Program-made: the position numbers and the translations under genes | Shown here: positions 18,975 through 30,110 of the stretch, in pieces | Layout: every line of letters starts with the position of its first letter | Numbering within the stretch: the first letter of the stretch is position 1 | The notes under the pieces: generated by a model | What the model was told of the DNA's origin: nothing | The model's database searches: none | The model's input: the letters and a program-made list of their open reading frames with translations, nothing else | Origin: Buchnera aphidicola str. Ua (Uroleucon ambrosiae) | GTDB lineage: Bacteria > Pseudomonadota > Gammaproteobacteria > Enterobacterales > Enterobacteriaceae | DNA: 64,000 nt | NCBI RefSeq assembly: GCF_000225465.1 | Contig: NC_017259.1 | Location: 186,001 to 250,000, forward strand | Direction of reading: 5' to 3'

Positions 18975-21264
18975 ATGTATCATTTAATAAAAAAAAAAGA
19001 AAATTTTAATAGCAATATTTTTTTTTATTTTTTGTTTGATTATTTTTTATGGATGCTATTTATATATTAAAATTAATCAAGTAATTCATGGAAAAGTATG
19101 GAATTTTCCTAATTTAATATATTCGCGTATAGTTAATTTAGAACCAGGAAATATATATTCTCAAAACGAAATATTAAATTTTTTAAAAAATACGATGTAT
19201 AGAAAAGTAGATTGTGTTATGTTACCAGGAGAATATAGTGTAAAAGATAATGTTATAAAATTTATACGACGTTCTTTTGATTTTCCTGATATTCAAGAAG
19301 GAGAATTTTATACACAATTGTTATTTAAAAATAATACTTTAAAAAAAATTACAAATATTAAAAATGGTCGCAATTTTAGTTTTTTTCGTTTAGAACCACA
19401 ATTAATTGCGATGTTAACGTCTCCTAAAAAAGAAAAACGTATTTTTTTATCTCGTAATAAATTTCCAGAAATATTAGTTAAAACACTTTTATCAATTGAA
19501 GATAAACATTTTTATGAACATGATGGTATTTATATATCTTCTATAATAAGAGCATTTTTAGCTAATATAACAGCTGGACATGTTATTCAAGGTGGAAGTA
19601 CTTTAACTCAGCAATTAATAAAAAATTTATTTTTAACAAATCAACGTTCAATTTTAAGAAAAATAAATGAAATATATATGGCGTTAATTTTAGATTTTTT
19701 TTATACAAAAGATCGTATTTTAGAATTATATTTAAACGAAGTGTATTTAGGTCAAGATGGTGATGAGCAAATTCGAGGATTTCCATTGGCAAGTATTTAT
19801 TATTTTGGATATCCAATAAATGAATTAACTTTAGATCAATATGCATTATTAGTAGGTATGGTAAAAGGAGCTTCTTTATATAATCCTTGGAATCATCCTA
19901 TTGCTGCTTTAAAAAGAAGAAATTTAGTTTTATTATCATTATATAATCAAGCATATATTACAAAAAATATTTATCTTCATTTGTCTCGTAGATCTTTAAA
20001 TGTTCAACCTAAAGGCAATATTACTTCACCTCATCCTAATTTTATACAATTAGTATCTGAAGAGTTTAAAAAAAATATAAAAAATCCTATTAATACTTTT
20101 TCAGGTATAAGAATTTTTACTACTCTTGATTCTGTTTCACAAAATGCATTAGAAAAAGCTGTAAAAAAAGAAATACCTATATTAAAAAAACAAAAAAAAT
20201 TAAAAGATTTAGAAATTGCAACAATAGTTATAGATAAATTTACTGGTGAAATTCAGGCTTTAATTGGTAGTTCGATTCCAAAATTTTCTGGATATAATCG
20301 TGTTTTAAATGCTCGTCGGGGAATTGGTTCGTTATCTAAACCAATAACTTATTTGACTGCTTTATCACAACCTGATAAATATCATTTAAATACTTGGATA
20401 TCTGATCTTCCAATTTCTATTAAATTAGATAATGGTGAATATTGGACACCAAAAAATAATAATTTTCATTTTAGTGGAAAAGTAATGTTGTTAGATGCTT
20501 TAATTCATTCAATTAATATTCCTACTATTAATCTTAGTATGGATATGGGTTTTGAAAAATTAGTTGATAATTGGGTACGATTAGGTATTAAGAGAAATCA
20601 AATTACTTCTTTTCCATCTATTTCTTTAGGAGCGATTAATTTAACGCCTATTGAGATAGCTCAGGTATTTCAAATTATTGCAAATAATGGCTATAAAAAA
20701 TCATTATCATCAGTGAAATCAGTGACATTTGATGATAAAAAAATATTTTATCACACTGTACCTCAATCAAAAAATATTATTGCTACTGAAGCTTCTTATT
20801 TAATATTATATGCTATGCAACAAGTAGTTAATGATGGAACAGCTAAATCATTAGGAAAAATTTTTAAAGAATTTTCTTTAGCAGGAAAAACTGGTACTAC
20901 GAATAATTTAATTGATAGTTGGTTTGTAGGAATTGATGGAAAACAAGTAGTAATTACTTGGATAGGAAGAGATAATAATAAAACTACTAAATTATATGGT
21001 GCTTCTGGTGCTATGCAAATTTATCGAAGATATCTGCAATATAAATTGCCAACACCATTAGTATTAATACCGCCAAAAGATATCAATAGTTTTTATATCG
21101 ATAAATTAGGAAGATTATTTTGCAATAAAAATGATCAACATAATCGATTTTTACCAGTATGGAATGCGCAAAATAAAAAAAATAATTATTTTAATAAAGA
21201 ATTAGAATGTAATGCAACAGAAAAGAAAAAAAATATTATGTCTTGGTTAAAAAACTTATTATAA
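18975..21264 (+). CDS. mrcB: Penicillin-binding protein 1B, frameshifted in a poly(A) run at codon 5
   Basis: PBP1b polymerises and crosslinks peptidoglycan. The best start is ATG 18975, with AAGGA at 18963-18967. Its frame meets ten A at 18989-18998 and soon stops; with nine A it reads MYHLIKKKKILIAIFFF and continues through a membrane helix into the long frame that includes FYGCYLYIKI and HGKVWNFPN, aligning with E. coli. As written, only a TTG at 19036, inside the helix, can open the long frame. The glycosyltransferase domain has EDKHFYEHDG and GGSTLTQQLIKNLF; the transpeptidase has the serine in GSLSKP, SIN in HSINIP, and KTGTTNN. The cytoplasmic tail of E. coli PBP1b is absent. All catalytic motifs are intact, so function by slippage or reinitiation is plausible. 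Confidence 0.9.
18989..18998 (+). repeat. Poly(A) run of 10 in mrcB (frameshift site)
   Basis: Ten A follow codon 5 of mrcB. Nine A join the ATG at 18975 to the long frame through the membrane helix; ten lead to a premature stop (TAA at 19063-19065 in that frame). Confidence 0.85.
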
Positions 21265-21407
21265 AAAATATTTTTAAAATTATTATGTTAATTTTTATTG
21301 TTTATAATATTAATAATATTAAATTAAAATATGAAATAAAATTACTTTAAAAATAATTAAATAGTTTAATTGTAAATTTAAAACATTTAAATATGAGAAT
21401 TAATAGT

Positions 21408-24032
21408 ATGTTAATAAAATTTTTTAAAAAAATCTTTAGTAATCGTAATAGTCGTGTTTTAAAAAAATTTAATAAAATAGTATGTTATATTAATAAAATA
21501 GAAAAAAGTTTTGAAAAATTCTCAGATACAAAATTAAAAAATCAAACAAATATATTACAATTGCGATTAAAAAATGGAGAAACTTTAAATGATATATTAC
21601 CTGAAGCATTTGCCACAGTTAGAGAAGCAAGTAAACGTGTATTTAATATGAGACATTTTGATGTTCAAATTTTAGGAGGAATAGTTTTAAATGAACAATG
21701 TATTGCAGAAATGCGGACAGGTGAAGGAAAAACTTTAACATCTACATTACCCGCTTATCTTAATGCATTGACTGGAAAAGGTGTTCATATAGTTACAATG
21801 AACGATTATTTAGCTCGTAGAGATGCTGAAAAAAATACTCCTTTATTTGAATTTCTTGGTTTAAAAGTAGGTTTAAATTTATCTGATATGTCTTTTTTGT
21901 CTAAACGAAAAGCTTATTTATCTGATATTACCTATGGAACTAATAATGAATATGGTTTTGATTATTTACGTGATAATATGGTATTCTTACCTGAAGAAAG
22001 AGTACAAAGAGGATTACATTATGCATTAGTCGATGAAGTTGACTCTATTTTAATAGATGAAGCTAGAACACCTTTAATTATTTCAGGACCTTCTGATGAT
22101 ACTTCTGAAGTATATCAAAAAATAAATAATATTATTCCTTTTTTAACCTTTCAAAAACAAGAAGATTCAGAATATTTTAATGGTATTGGGCATTTTTTTA
22201 TCGATGAAAAATCAAAACAAGTATATTTAACAGAACGAGGGCTAGTAGAAGTTGAGAATTTTTTATTAAATAAAAAATTAATGAAACCAGGTGAATCTTT
22301 GTATTCAACTAATAATATTATATTAATGCATCATGTTTTATCTGCATTACGTGCACATAAATTATTTATTCGTAATATTGATTATCTTGTAAAAGATAAC
22401 AATATAATTATTGTTGATGAACATACCGGAAGGGCCATGTTAGGAAGAAGATGGTCAGATGGATTACATCAAGCAATAGAAGCTAAAGAACATGTACCTA
22501 TTAAAAATGAAAATCAAACTTTAGCATCTATTACATTTCAAAATTATTTCCGTTTATATAATAAAATAGCGGGTATGACAGGTACTGCTGCAACTGAATC
22601 TTTTGAATTTAGTTCTATTTATAATCTTAATACAATTGTAATACCAACAAATAAAAAAATGATACGTAAAGATTTACCTGATTTAGTATATGTAACTGAA
22701 AAAGAAAAAATTCATGCTATTATTCAAGATATTAAAAGATGTGTATCTTTAAAACAACCTGTATTAGTAGGTACAATATCTATTGAAAAATCAGAAAGTA
22801 TTTCTAAAGAATTATTTAAATTAAATATTAAGCATAATGTTTTAAATGCTAAGTTTCATGCTAAAGAAGCAGATATTATAGCACAAGCAGGAAAACCTAA
22901 ATCGATTACTATTGCTACTAATATGGCTGGTCGAGGTACAGATATTGTACTTGGTGGCAATCTAGAAGTAGAATTAAATCAAAATAAAAATATTTCAGCG
23001 ACAGAATATAAAAAAATTAAACAAAAATGGCAAAAAGAACATGATTTTGTTGTATCGATTGGTGGATTACATATAATTGGAACAGAACGTCATGAATCAA
23101 GACGTATTGATAATCAATTAAGAGGTCGTTCTGGTCGTCAAGGAGATAGTGGGTCTTCTCGTTTTTATCTTTCTATGGAAGATTCATTAATGCGTATTTT
23201 TGCATCTAATAAAATTGTTTCTATGATGAAAAAATTAGGATTATCTTTAAATGAAGCGATTGAGCATCCTTGGGTGAATAAAGCTATAGAAAAAGCTCAA
23301 AAAAAAGTAGAAAGTAGAAATTTTGATATTAGAAAACAATTATTAGAATATGATGATGTTATTAATGAACAGCGTCATATAATTTATGCTCAAAGAAATA
23401 AATTACTTGATTCAAAAGATATTAAAATTATGATATATGATATTTTACAAGATGTTTTGAAAAAAAATATTAACATATATATCCCAAATAATACCATGAA
23501 AGATAAATGGCAAATTATTGAATTAGAAAAAAGATTAAACGTTAATTTTCATTTGAAAATATCAATTTTAGAATGGTTAAATATACAACCTAATTTAAAT
23601 AGTATTGAATTAGTAAAAAAAATTATTAATTGTGCAAAAAAAAACTATGAAAAAAAAGCACATTTAATTGGTTTAGACAATATGCGTATAGTTGAAAAAA
23701 AAATTATGCTACAAACATTAGATACATTGTGGCAAGAACATTTATCTGCAATAGATTATTTAAGACAAGGTATTCATTTAAGAAGTTATGCTCAAAAAGA
23801 TCCTAAACAAGAATATAAAAGAGAATCTTTTAATATGTTTTCTAACATGCTAGAATTATTAAAAGATGAAGTAATATCGTGCTTAATAAAAATTGATGTA
23901 TTGCATATACAACAATATATTAATTCTAATGCACGTTTAAAAGATATTTTAAATAATAAAAATATTAGTCGAAATGCAATATGTATTTGTGGTTCAGGTA
24001 AAAAATATAAGCATTGTCATGGTCGTTTGTAA
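21408..24032 (+). CDS. secA: Preprotein translocase ATPase SecA
   Basis: SecA drives export of unfolded precursors through SecYEG. The product is about 874 residues. I choose ATG 21408 ([16 protein letters not shown]) because it aligns with E. coli MLIKLLTKVFGSRNDR; an upstream in-frame ATG at 21393 would add five residues. Walker A is [10 protein letters not shown], Walker [17 protein letters not shown]; the second nucleotide domain has [14 protein letters not shown] and [14 protein letters not shown]. The C-terminal zinc finger [17 protein letters not shown] is kept though the linker before it is shorter than in E. coli. Likely exported clients visible here are DegP and BamA. Confidence 0.97.
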   Translation: MLIKFFKKIFSNRNSRVLKKFNKIVCYINKIEKSFEKFSDTKLKNQTNILQLRLKNGETLNDILPEAFATVREASKRVFNMRHFDVQILGGIVLNEQCIAEMRTGEGKTLTSTLPAYLNALTGKGVHIVTMNDYLARRDAEKNTPLFEFLGLKVGLNLSDMSFLSKRKAYLSDITYGTNNEYGFDYLRDNMVFLPEERVQRGLHYALVDEVDSILIDEARTPLIISGPSDDTSEVYQKINNIIPFLTFQKQEDSEYFNGIGHFFIDEKSKQVYLTERGLVEVENFLLNKKLMKPGESLYSTNNIILMHHVLSALRAHKLFIRNIDYLVKDNNIIIVDEHTGRAMLGRRWSDGLHQAIEAKEHVPIKNENQTLASITFQNYFRLYNKIAGMTGTAATESFEFSSIYNLNTIVIPTNKKMIRKDLPDLVYVTEKEKIHAIIQDIKRCVSLKQPVLVGTISIEKSESISKELFKLNIKHNVLNAKFHAKEADIIAQAGKPKSITIATNMAGRGTDIVLGGNLEVELNQNKNISATEYKKIKQKWQKEHDFVVSIGGLHIIGTERHESRRIDNQLRGRSGRQGDSGSSRFYLSMEDSLMRIFASNKIVSMMKKLGLSLNEAIEHPWVNKAIEKAQKKVESRNFDIRKQLLEYDDVINEQRHIIYAQRNKLLDSKDIKIMIYDILQDVLKKNINIYIPNNTMKDKWQIIELEKRLNVNFHLKISILEWLNIQPNLNSIELVKKIINCAKKNYEKKAHLIGLDNMRIVEKKIMLQTLDTLWQEHLSAIDYLRQGIHLRSYAQKDPKQEYKRESFNMFSNMLELLKDEVISCLIKIDVLHIQQYINSNARLKDILNNKNISRNAICICGSGKKYKHCHGRL

Positions 24033-24296
24033 GTTTTTTTATAAAATATTTAATATATTTTTTAATATTAATAAATAATATATATTTTAATATAATATCA
24101 AAAAAAAGTACATTTTATAAATATTGATATTGATTTTAAGTATCTTTATAACGTATTAAATTTTCTAATTTTCTATCTTCGAATTATAATATTATAACTT
24201 TTCTTAAAGTATTTCTAAAATCATAAAAATATAAATAACTTAATCAAACATTAAATATAAAAAATCACATATAAAATATACTAAATATATTTAATT

Positions 24297-24944
24297 TTAG
24301 TAAAATTTTGTTAGATAATTTTTTTTAATGTTTATTTTTTTTTTATTTTTTTTTGAGAGATATGTATAAAATAAATTTAAATAATTAACATATAAATAAA
24401 TGTTTTTGTTATTTTTTTTATTAAAAATGATGTCATCAGATATAGCAATTCTTTTGTTTCTAGTAGTTTGTATTGAAATGATTTTTTTTGCTTCTAATAT
24501 ATTAATATTATCTCGTTTTATAATTCTTTTTATTTGTTCTTTTACAGGTGCGTCAACTAAAAGAATTCTATTAGCTTTATGTTCTAATTTTTTTTCAATT
24601 AATAAAGGAATTACCCATAAGCACCAACATGACTGTGTTTGTCTGATTTGATTTTGAGTTTCTTTAAAAATTTTTGGATGTAATAAGTTTTCTAACCATA
24701 AACGATCGTTTTTACTATTTAAAATTTGTTTTCTAAGTAAAGATTTATTAATTGAATTATCTTTATTTAATATTTTTTTTCCAATTTTTTTTTTTATACA
24801 ATATGATATTTTTATATCATCTTCTATTATATTTTTTGCTATAACATCAGCATCAATTACATCAATGCCTAATTTTTTAAAATGATTAGAGATAGTAGTT
24901 TTTCCACTACCAATACCACCAGTAAGTGCTACAATATAAGTCAT
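24297..24944 (-). CDS. coaE: Dephospho-CoA kinase
   Basis: CoaE phosphorylates dephospho-CoA, the last step to coenzyme A. The 215-residue product begins YIVALTGGIGSGKTTISNHF with the P-loop, then DVIDADVIAK, LLHPKI and the conserved WVIPLLIE. The C-terminal 40 residues are lysine-, asparagine- and tyrosine-rich and poorly conserved compared with E. coli. It is divergent from guaC as a single gene. The 264-bp gap between secA and coaE has no gene; E. coli has mutT, yacG and zapD there. Confidence 0.93.
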   Translation of the reverse strand: MTYIVALTGGIGSGKTTISNHFKKLGIDVIDADVIAKNIIEDDIKISYCIKKKIGKKILNKDNSINKSLLRKQILNSKNDRLWLENLLHPKIFKETQNQIRQTQSCWCLWVIPLLIEKKLEHKANRILLVDAPVKEQIKRIIKRDNINILEAKKIISIQTTRNKRIAISDDIIFNKKNNKNIYLYVNYLNLFYTYLSKKNKKKINIKKNYLTKFY

Positions 24945-25002
24945 AATATTTTAACATTTTTCTTTAGTATTATTGTATTTTTAAAATTAAGGTAATAATT
25001 TT

Positions 25003-26055
25003 ATGCGAATTGAAGAAGATATTAAATTAGGTTTTAAAGATGTTTTAATTCGACCAAAACGTTCTATATTGAAAAGTCGTGCTCAAGTTGATCTTATTCG
25101 TAATTTTTCTTTTAAATATTCTGAATATATTTGGTCAGGAATTCCTATTATTGCATCAAATATGGATACAATAGGTACATTTGAAATGGTCAAATCTTTA
25201 TCAAATTTTAATATATTAACCGCTGTACATAAATATTATTCTTTGGAACACTGGAAAGATTTTATCAGAACATCTTCAAAATTTATATTAAATCATGTAA
25301 TTGTTTCAATTGGAACATCTAATGAGGATTTTTTAAAAATTAAAAAAATTTTTTTATTATCTCCTGAAATAAAATATATTTGTATTGATGTTGCAAATGG
25401 ATATTCTGAACATGTTATTACTTTTTTAAAATTAATTAGAAATTTTTTTATAGATAAAATTATTTGTGCAGGTAATGTTGTTACTGGAGAAATGGTTGAA
25501 GAATTAATATTATCTGGGGCTGATATAGTGAAAGTTGGTATTGGTCCAGGATCAGTATGTACTACACGTGTTAAAACTGGAGTTGGTTATCCTCAGCTTT
25601 CAGCTATAATTGAATGTGCTGATGCTGCTCATGGATTAGGCGGGCATATTATTAGCGATGGAGGTTGTACCGTATCTGGAGATATTGCTAAAGCTTTTGG
25701 AGGAGGAGCTGATTTTGTTATGTTAGGAGGCATGCTTTCAGGTCATAAAGAATGTTCTGGAAAGATTATTAAAGATAAATCAAATAAATATATGTTATTT
25801 TATGGTATGAGTTCAATGTCTGCCATGAAACGTTATGAAGGAAAAATTGCAGGATATCGTGCATCTGAAGGTAAAACTGTTAAAATACCATTTCGTGGAT
25901 ATATTAAAAATACAATACGTGATATTTTAGGGGGATTACGTTCTTCATGTACATATATTGGTGCAGAAAAATTAAAAGAATTAACGAAAAGAACAACATT
26001 CATAAGAGTAACTGAACAAGAAAATCGTATTTTTAATGTTTTTAAAACTGAATAA
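25003..26055 (+). CDS. guaC: GMP reductase
   Basis: GuaC reduces GMP to IMP with NADPH, releasing ammonia, and so interconverts purine pools. The 350-residue product has the IMPDH/GMPR barrel: [12 protein letters not shown] near the N-terminus, the catalytic cysteine in [17 protein letters not shown] (about residue 186), [28 protein letters not shown] for phosphate binding, and [12 protein letters not shown] near the flap. Full length compared with E. coli (347). Together with hpt it gives flexible use of host-derived purines. Confidence 0.96.
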   Translation: MRIEEDIKLGFKDVLIRPKRSILKSRAQVDLIRNFSFKYSEYIWSGIPIIASNMDTIGTFEMVKSLSNFNILTAVHKYYSLEHWKDFIRTSSKFILNHVIVSIGTSNEDFLKIKKIFLLSPEIKYICIDVANGYSEHVITFLKLIRNFFIDKIICAGNVVTGEMVEELILSGADIVKVGIGPGSVCTTRVKTGVGYPQLSAIIECADAAHGLGGHIISDGGCTVSGDIAKAFGGGADFVMLGGMLSGHKECSGKIIKDKSNKYMLFYGMSSMSAMKRYEGKIAGYRASEGKTVKIPFRGYIKNTIRDILGGLRSSCTYIGAEKLKELTKRTTFIRVTEQENRIFNVFKTE

Positions 26056-26188
26056 AATGTATTTTTAAAATATATAATGTTTTTAGAATTAATAAAATTG
26101 ATTATATTTATATATATAATTTTATTAGTTTTATAAATTAAAATAAATGTAAATATTAAATACATATAATGTATAAGGAATGTATGCC

Positions 26189-28855
26189 ATGTCAGAAAAT
26201 TTATATCATGACGTGGATCCAATTGAAACTAGTGATTGGGTGCAAGCTATTGAATCTGTTATTCGTCAAGAAGGTCGTGAAAGAGCATATTTTTTAATAG
26301 AAAAAATTTTAAAAATTTCTAAAATTAGTAGAGCAAAATTTTTTAGATCTTTTTTTAATAGTGATTATATTAATACCATTTCTAGTGAAGATGAATGTAA
26401 ATATCCTGGAAATCTTTTATTAGAAAAAAATATTCGTTCAGCAGTACGTTGGAACGCTATAATGATGGTGTTACGTGCATCAAAAAAAAATTTAGAATTA
26501 GGTGGTCATTTATCATCTTTTCAATCTTCAGCTACAATATATGAAGTATGTTTTAATCATTTTTTTCGTTCTAGTAATCATCAAGATGGAGGTGATTTAG
26601 TTTATTTTCAAGGTCATATTTCTCCTGGTATTTATGCTCGTTCTTTTTTAGAAGGACGTTTGTCAGAAGAACAATTAAACAATTTTCGACAAGAAGTTAA
26701 TGGAAAAGGTTTATCATCTTATCCTCATCCTAAATTAATGCCAAATTTTTGGCAATTTCCTACTGTATCTATGGGTTTAGGACCGATTTGTGCTATTTAT
26801 CAAGCAAGATTTTTAAAATATTTACAATATCGAAAACTAAAAAATACCTCGCAACAAACAGTATATGCTTTTTTAGGAGATGGTGAAATGGATGAACCAG
26901 AATCTAAAGGAGCTATTTCTATAGCAGTACGTGAAAAATTAGATAATTTAATATTTGTAATTAATTGTAATTTACAAAGATTAGATGGACCAGTAGTAGG
27001 TAATGGAAAAATTATTAATGAATTAGAAAGTTTTTTTTATGGTGCTGGATGGAAAGTAATTAAAGTAATTTGGGGAGGTAATTGGGATGCTTTATTAAGA
27101 AAAGATAAAACAGGTAAATTAATTCAATTAATGAATGAAACTGTTGATGGTGATTACCAAACGTTTAAATCAAAAAATGGTGCATATGTTCGTAAATATT
27201 TTTTTGGAAAATATAAAGAGACATATGAATTAGTTAAAAATATGACTGATGAAGAAATATGGAAATTAAATAGAGGGGGACACGATCCTAAAAAAATATT
27301 TAATGCTTTAAAAAAAGCTAAAGAAACTAAAAATAAACCAACAGTTATTTTAGCTCATACTGTGAAAGGTTATGGTATGGGAATGACTGCAGAAGGTAAA
27401 AATATTGCTCATCAAATAAAAAAAATTAACATAGCAGGAATAATGTATATTCGAGATCGTTTTAATATTCCTGTATCTAATAATGATATACATCAATTAC
27501 CATATGTTACTTTTCAAAATAATTCTAAAGAATATCATTATATGCATACTCAAAGAAAAAAATTAGGTGGCTATATTCCTTCTCGTTTAGATAAGTTTAC
27601 TAAAACATTAATTATTCCAGATTTAAGTGATTTTAAATTATTATTAGAAGAACAAACAAAAGAAATTTCTACAACTATGGCTTTTATTCGTTTTTTAAAT
27701 ATTATTTTAAAAAATAATTCTTTAAAAGATTTGATAGTACCTATTATTGCTGATGAAGCACGTACTTTTGGAATGGAAGGTTTATTTCGTAAAATAGGTA
27801 TTTATAATTCTAGTGGTCAAAAATACATCCCTCAAGATCGAGAACAATTAGCGTATTATAAAGAAGACAAACAAGGTCAAATATTACAAGAAGGAATTAA
27901 TGAATTAGGTGCGGCATCATCTTGGTTAGCTGCTGCAACTTCTTATAGTACAAATAATTTTCCTATGATTCCTTTTTATATTTATTATTCAATATTTGGT
28001 TTTCAAAGAATTGGTGATTTGTTTTGGGCTGCTGGAGATCAACAAGCAAGAGGTTTTTTAATTGGAGGCACTTCTGGACGAACTACTTTAAATGGTGAAG
28101 GTTTACAACATGAAGATGGGCATAGTCATATACAGTCTTTGACTGTCCCTAATTGTATATCTTATGATCCTGCTTTTGCATATGAAGTAGCTGTGATTAT
28201 ACAAGATGGATTAAGACGGATGTATGGTTCTTCTCAAGAAAATATATACTATTATATTACTACTATTAATGAAAATTTTTATATGCCTGCTATGCCAAAA
28301 GGTGTAGAAAAAGGTATTTGCAAAGGAATGTATAAATTAAAGACTTTATATAGTACTACTGAATTAAAAGTTCAATTGATGGGTTCTGGTGCTATTTTAC
28401 ATTCTGTTTGTAAAGCTGCAGAGATTCTATTATATGATTATTCTGTAACCACTGATATATATAGCGTTACTTCTTTTACAGAATTAGCTAGAAATGGTCA
28501 AGATTGTGTACGATGGAATATGTTACATCCTGGGAAAAATAATAAAATAGCATATATTCAACAAGTTATGAATAACAGTCCTACTGTTGTAGCAACTGAT
28601 TATATGAAATTGTTTGCTGAACAAATTTGTCATTATATGCCATCAAAAGAATATCATATTTTAGGAACAGATGGTTTTGGTCGTTCAGACAGTCGTGATC
28701 AATTACGTATTCATTTTGAAGTTAGCGTTCATTATATAGTTATAGCAGCTTTACATTTATTAGCTAAAATACAACATATTAAGATGCAGGTAGTTAAAGA
28801 TGCAATTATTAAATTTAATATTGATCCTGATAAAATTAATCCGCGTTTAGCTTAA
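26189..28855 (+). CDS. aceE: Pyruvate dehydrogenase E1 component
   Basis: AceE decarboxylates pyruvate with thiamine diphosphate and acetylates the lipoyl group of AceF. I choose ATG 26189 (MSENLYHDVDPIETSDW, 888 aa), which aligns with E. coli MSERFPNDVDPIETRDW and has AAGGA 9 bases upstream; an in-frame ATG at 26180 adds three residues. The thiamine-binding motif is GDGEMDEPESKGA...NCNLQRLDGPV, with further near-identical blocks ISPGIYARSFLEGR, GGTSGRTTLNGEGLQHEDGHSH and LGTDGFGRSDSR. It starts the aceE-aceF-lpdA operon. No pdhR precedes it, so pyruvate-responsive control is lost here. Confidence 0.98.
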   Translation: MSENLYHDVDPIETSDWVQAIESVIRQEGRERAYFLIEKILKISKISRAKFFRSFFNSDYINTISSEDECKYPGNLLLEKNIRSAVRWNAIMMVLRASKKNLELGGHLSSFQSSATIYEVCFNHFFRSSNHQDGGDLVYFQGHISPGIYARSFLEGRLSEEQLNNFRQEVNGKGLSSYPHPKLMPNFWQFPTVSMGLGPICAIYQARFLKYLQYRKLKNTSQQTVYAFLGDGEMDEPESKGAISIAVREKLDNLIFVINCNLQRLDGPVVGNGKIINELESFFYGAGWKVIKVIWGGNWDALLRKDKTGKLIQLMNETVDGDYQTFKSKNGAYVRKYFFGKYKETYELVKNMTDEEIWKLNRGGHDPKKIFNALKKAKETKNKPTVILAHTVKGYGMGMTAEGKNIAHQIKKINIAGIMYIRDRFNIPVSNNDIHQLPYVTFQNNSKEYHYMHTQRKKLGGYIPSRLDKFTKTLIIPDLSDFKLLLEEQTKEISTTMAFIRFLNIILKNNSLKDLIVPIIADEARTFGMEGLFRKIGIYNSSGQKYIPQDREQLAYYKEDKQGQILQEGINELGAASSWLAAATSYSTNNFPMIPFYIYYSIFGFQRIGDLFWAAGDQQARGFLIGGTSGRTTLNGEGLQHEDGHSHIQSLTVPNCISYDPAFAYEVAVIIQDGLRRMYGSSQENIYYYITTINENFYMPAMPKGVEKGICKGMYKLKTLYSTTELKVQLMGSGAILHSVCKAAEILLYDYSVTTDIYSVTSFTELARNGQDCVRWNMLHPGKNNKIAYIQQVMNNSPTVVATDYMKLFAEQICHYMPSKEYHILGTDGFGRSDSRDQLRIHFEVSVHYIVIAALHLLAKIQHIKMQVVKDAIIKFNIDPDKINPRLA

Positions 28856-28869
28856 GAGGTATAAAACTA

Positions 28870-30051
28870 GTGGATATAGCAGTAAAGATGCCTGATGTTG
28901 GCTCAGATGAATTAGAGGTAATAGAAATATTAGTTAATGTTAATGAATATGTAGAATTGGAACAAGGTTTGATCACTATAGAAGGAGATAAAACTTCTAT
29001 GGAGATACCATCTCCTAATTCAGGTATTGTAAAAGAAATTTATATTAAGATTGGTGAAAAAGTTCAAACTAATACTTGTATCATGATGTTAGAAATTGAT
29101 AATTCAAATACTTTTTTATCTAATATTAAGAAAAAAAAATTGGATATATTAAAAAATTTTAAAAAAGATGATATGTGTCATGCAACTCCAATTATTAGGC
29201 GTTTAGCTCGTAATTTAAATATTGATTTAAATCAAGTGATTGCGACTGGCCCTAAAAATCGTATTTTAAAAGAAGATTTAGAATTATATCAAAATAATCT
29301 TTTAAAAGAAAAGCATAAAATTAATAGTAACAATACTGCTAATGAACTAGAAATAGAAGAATTAGAATTAAATAGTATTCAAAAAATTGTTGGTCACAAT
29401 CTTTATCAGAATTGGATTAATATACCTCATGTTACACAATTTGATGAAGTTAATGTTACGATACTAGAAGAATTTCGTAAAAAATATAATAATACAAAAA
29501 AAAATAAAGAACAAATAAATTATAATATTACTATTTTAGTTTTTATTATCAAAGTAGTATCATATGCATTAGAAAAATTTCCTATATTTAATAGTTCTTT
29601 AAGTAAAGATAATAAAAAAATTATTTTAAAAAAATATATTAACATTGGTATTGCTGTAGATGTAAATGATGAATTATATGTTCCGGTTTTAAAAAATACT
29701 AATCAAAAAAATATTGAACAATTATCTTGTGAATTACTATGTTTGTTAAAAAAAGCAAAAGAAAAAAAATTAAATATTTCAGATATGACAGGAGGTTGTT
29801 TTACAATTTCTAACTTAGGAAGTATTGGAGGTGGTTGGTTTTCTCCAATTATTAATGCTCCAGAAGTTGCAATTCTTGGAGTTTCTAAAATTTGTACAAA
29901 ACCATGGTGGAATGGAGAAAAATTTATTCCATCGCTAATATTACCGTTATCATTGTCTTATGATCATCGTGTAATCAATGGAGCTTATGCAGCTCGTTTT
30001 ATTACATTTATTAACCAAGTATTATCTGATATACATTTTTTTATTATGTGA
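28870..30051 (+). CDS. aceF: Pyruvate dehydrogenase E2 component (dihydrolipoyl acetyltransferase) with one lipoyl domain
   Basis: AceF is the core acetyltransferase of the PDH complex. It starts with GTG at 28870, with AGAGG 10 bases upstream, 14 bp after aceE. The 393-residue product has a single lipoyl domain (about 1-75, lysine in GDKTSME), a peripheral subunit-binding domain (about 100-138, ATPIIRRLARNLNIDLNQV) and the catalytic domain (about 165-393). E. coli AceF has three lipoyl domains and 630 residues, so two were lost. The catalytic motif reads DHRVING, with Asn where many E2 proteins have Asp; I recall Asn at this place in Azotobacter E2, so activity is likely kept. Confidence 0.96.
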   Translation: MDIAVKMPDVGSDELEVIEILVNVNEYVELEQGLITIEGDKTSMEIPSPNSGIVKEIYIKIGEKVQTNTCIMMLEIDNSNTFLSNIKKKKLDILKNFKKDDMCHATPIIRRLARNLNIDLNQVIATGPKNRILKEDLELYQNNLLKEKHKINSNNTANELEIEELELNSIQKIVGHNLYQNWINIPHVTQFDEVNVTILEEFRKKYNNTKKNKEQINYNITILVFIIKVVSYALEKFPIFNSSLSKDNKKIILKKYINIGIAVDVNDELYVPVLKNTNQKNIEQLSCELLCLLKKAKEKKLNISDMTGGCFTISNLGSIGGGWFSPIINAPEVAILGVSKICTKPWWNGEKFIPSLILPLSLSYDHRVINGAYAARFITFINQVLSDIHFFIM

Positions 30052-30110
30052 TGTTTTATATTTTTTATATTGAAATTTTTTAATTAAATTATTTATAAAA
30101 GAAGGTTATC

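Noticed and set aside
19018..19026. The 9-T run in mrcB as the frameshift site instead of the A run
   Set aside because: A change there leaves an N-terminus (KKKENFNSNI) unlike the expected Lys-rich tail plus helix, whereas the A-run solution gives a continuous membrane helix.
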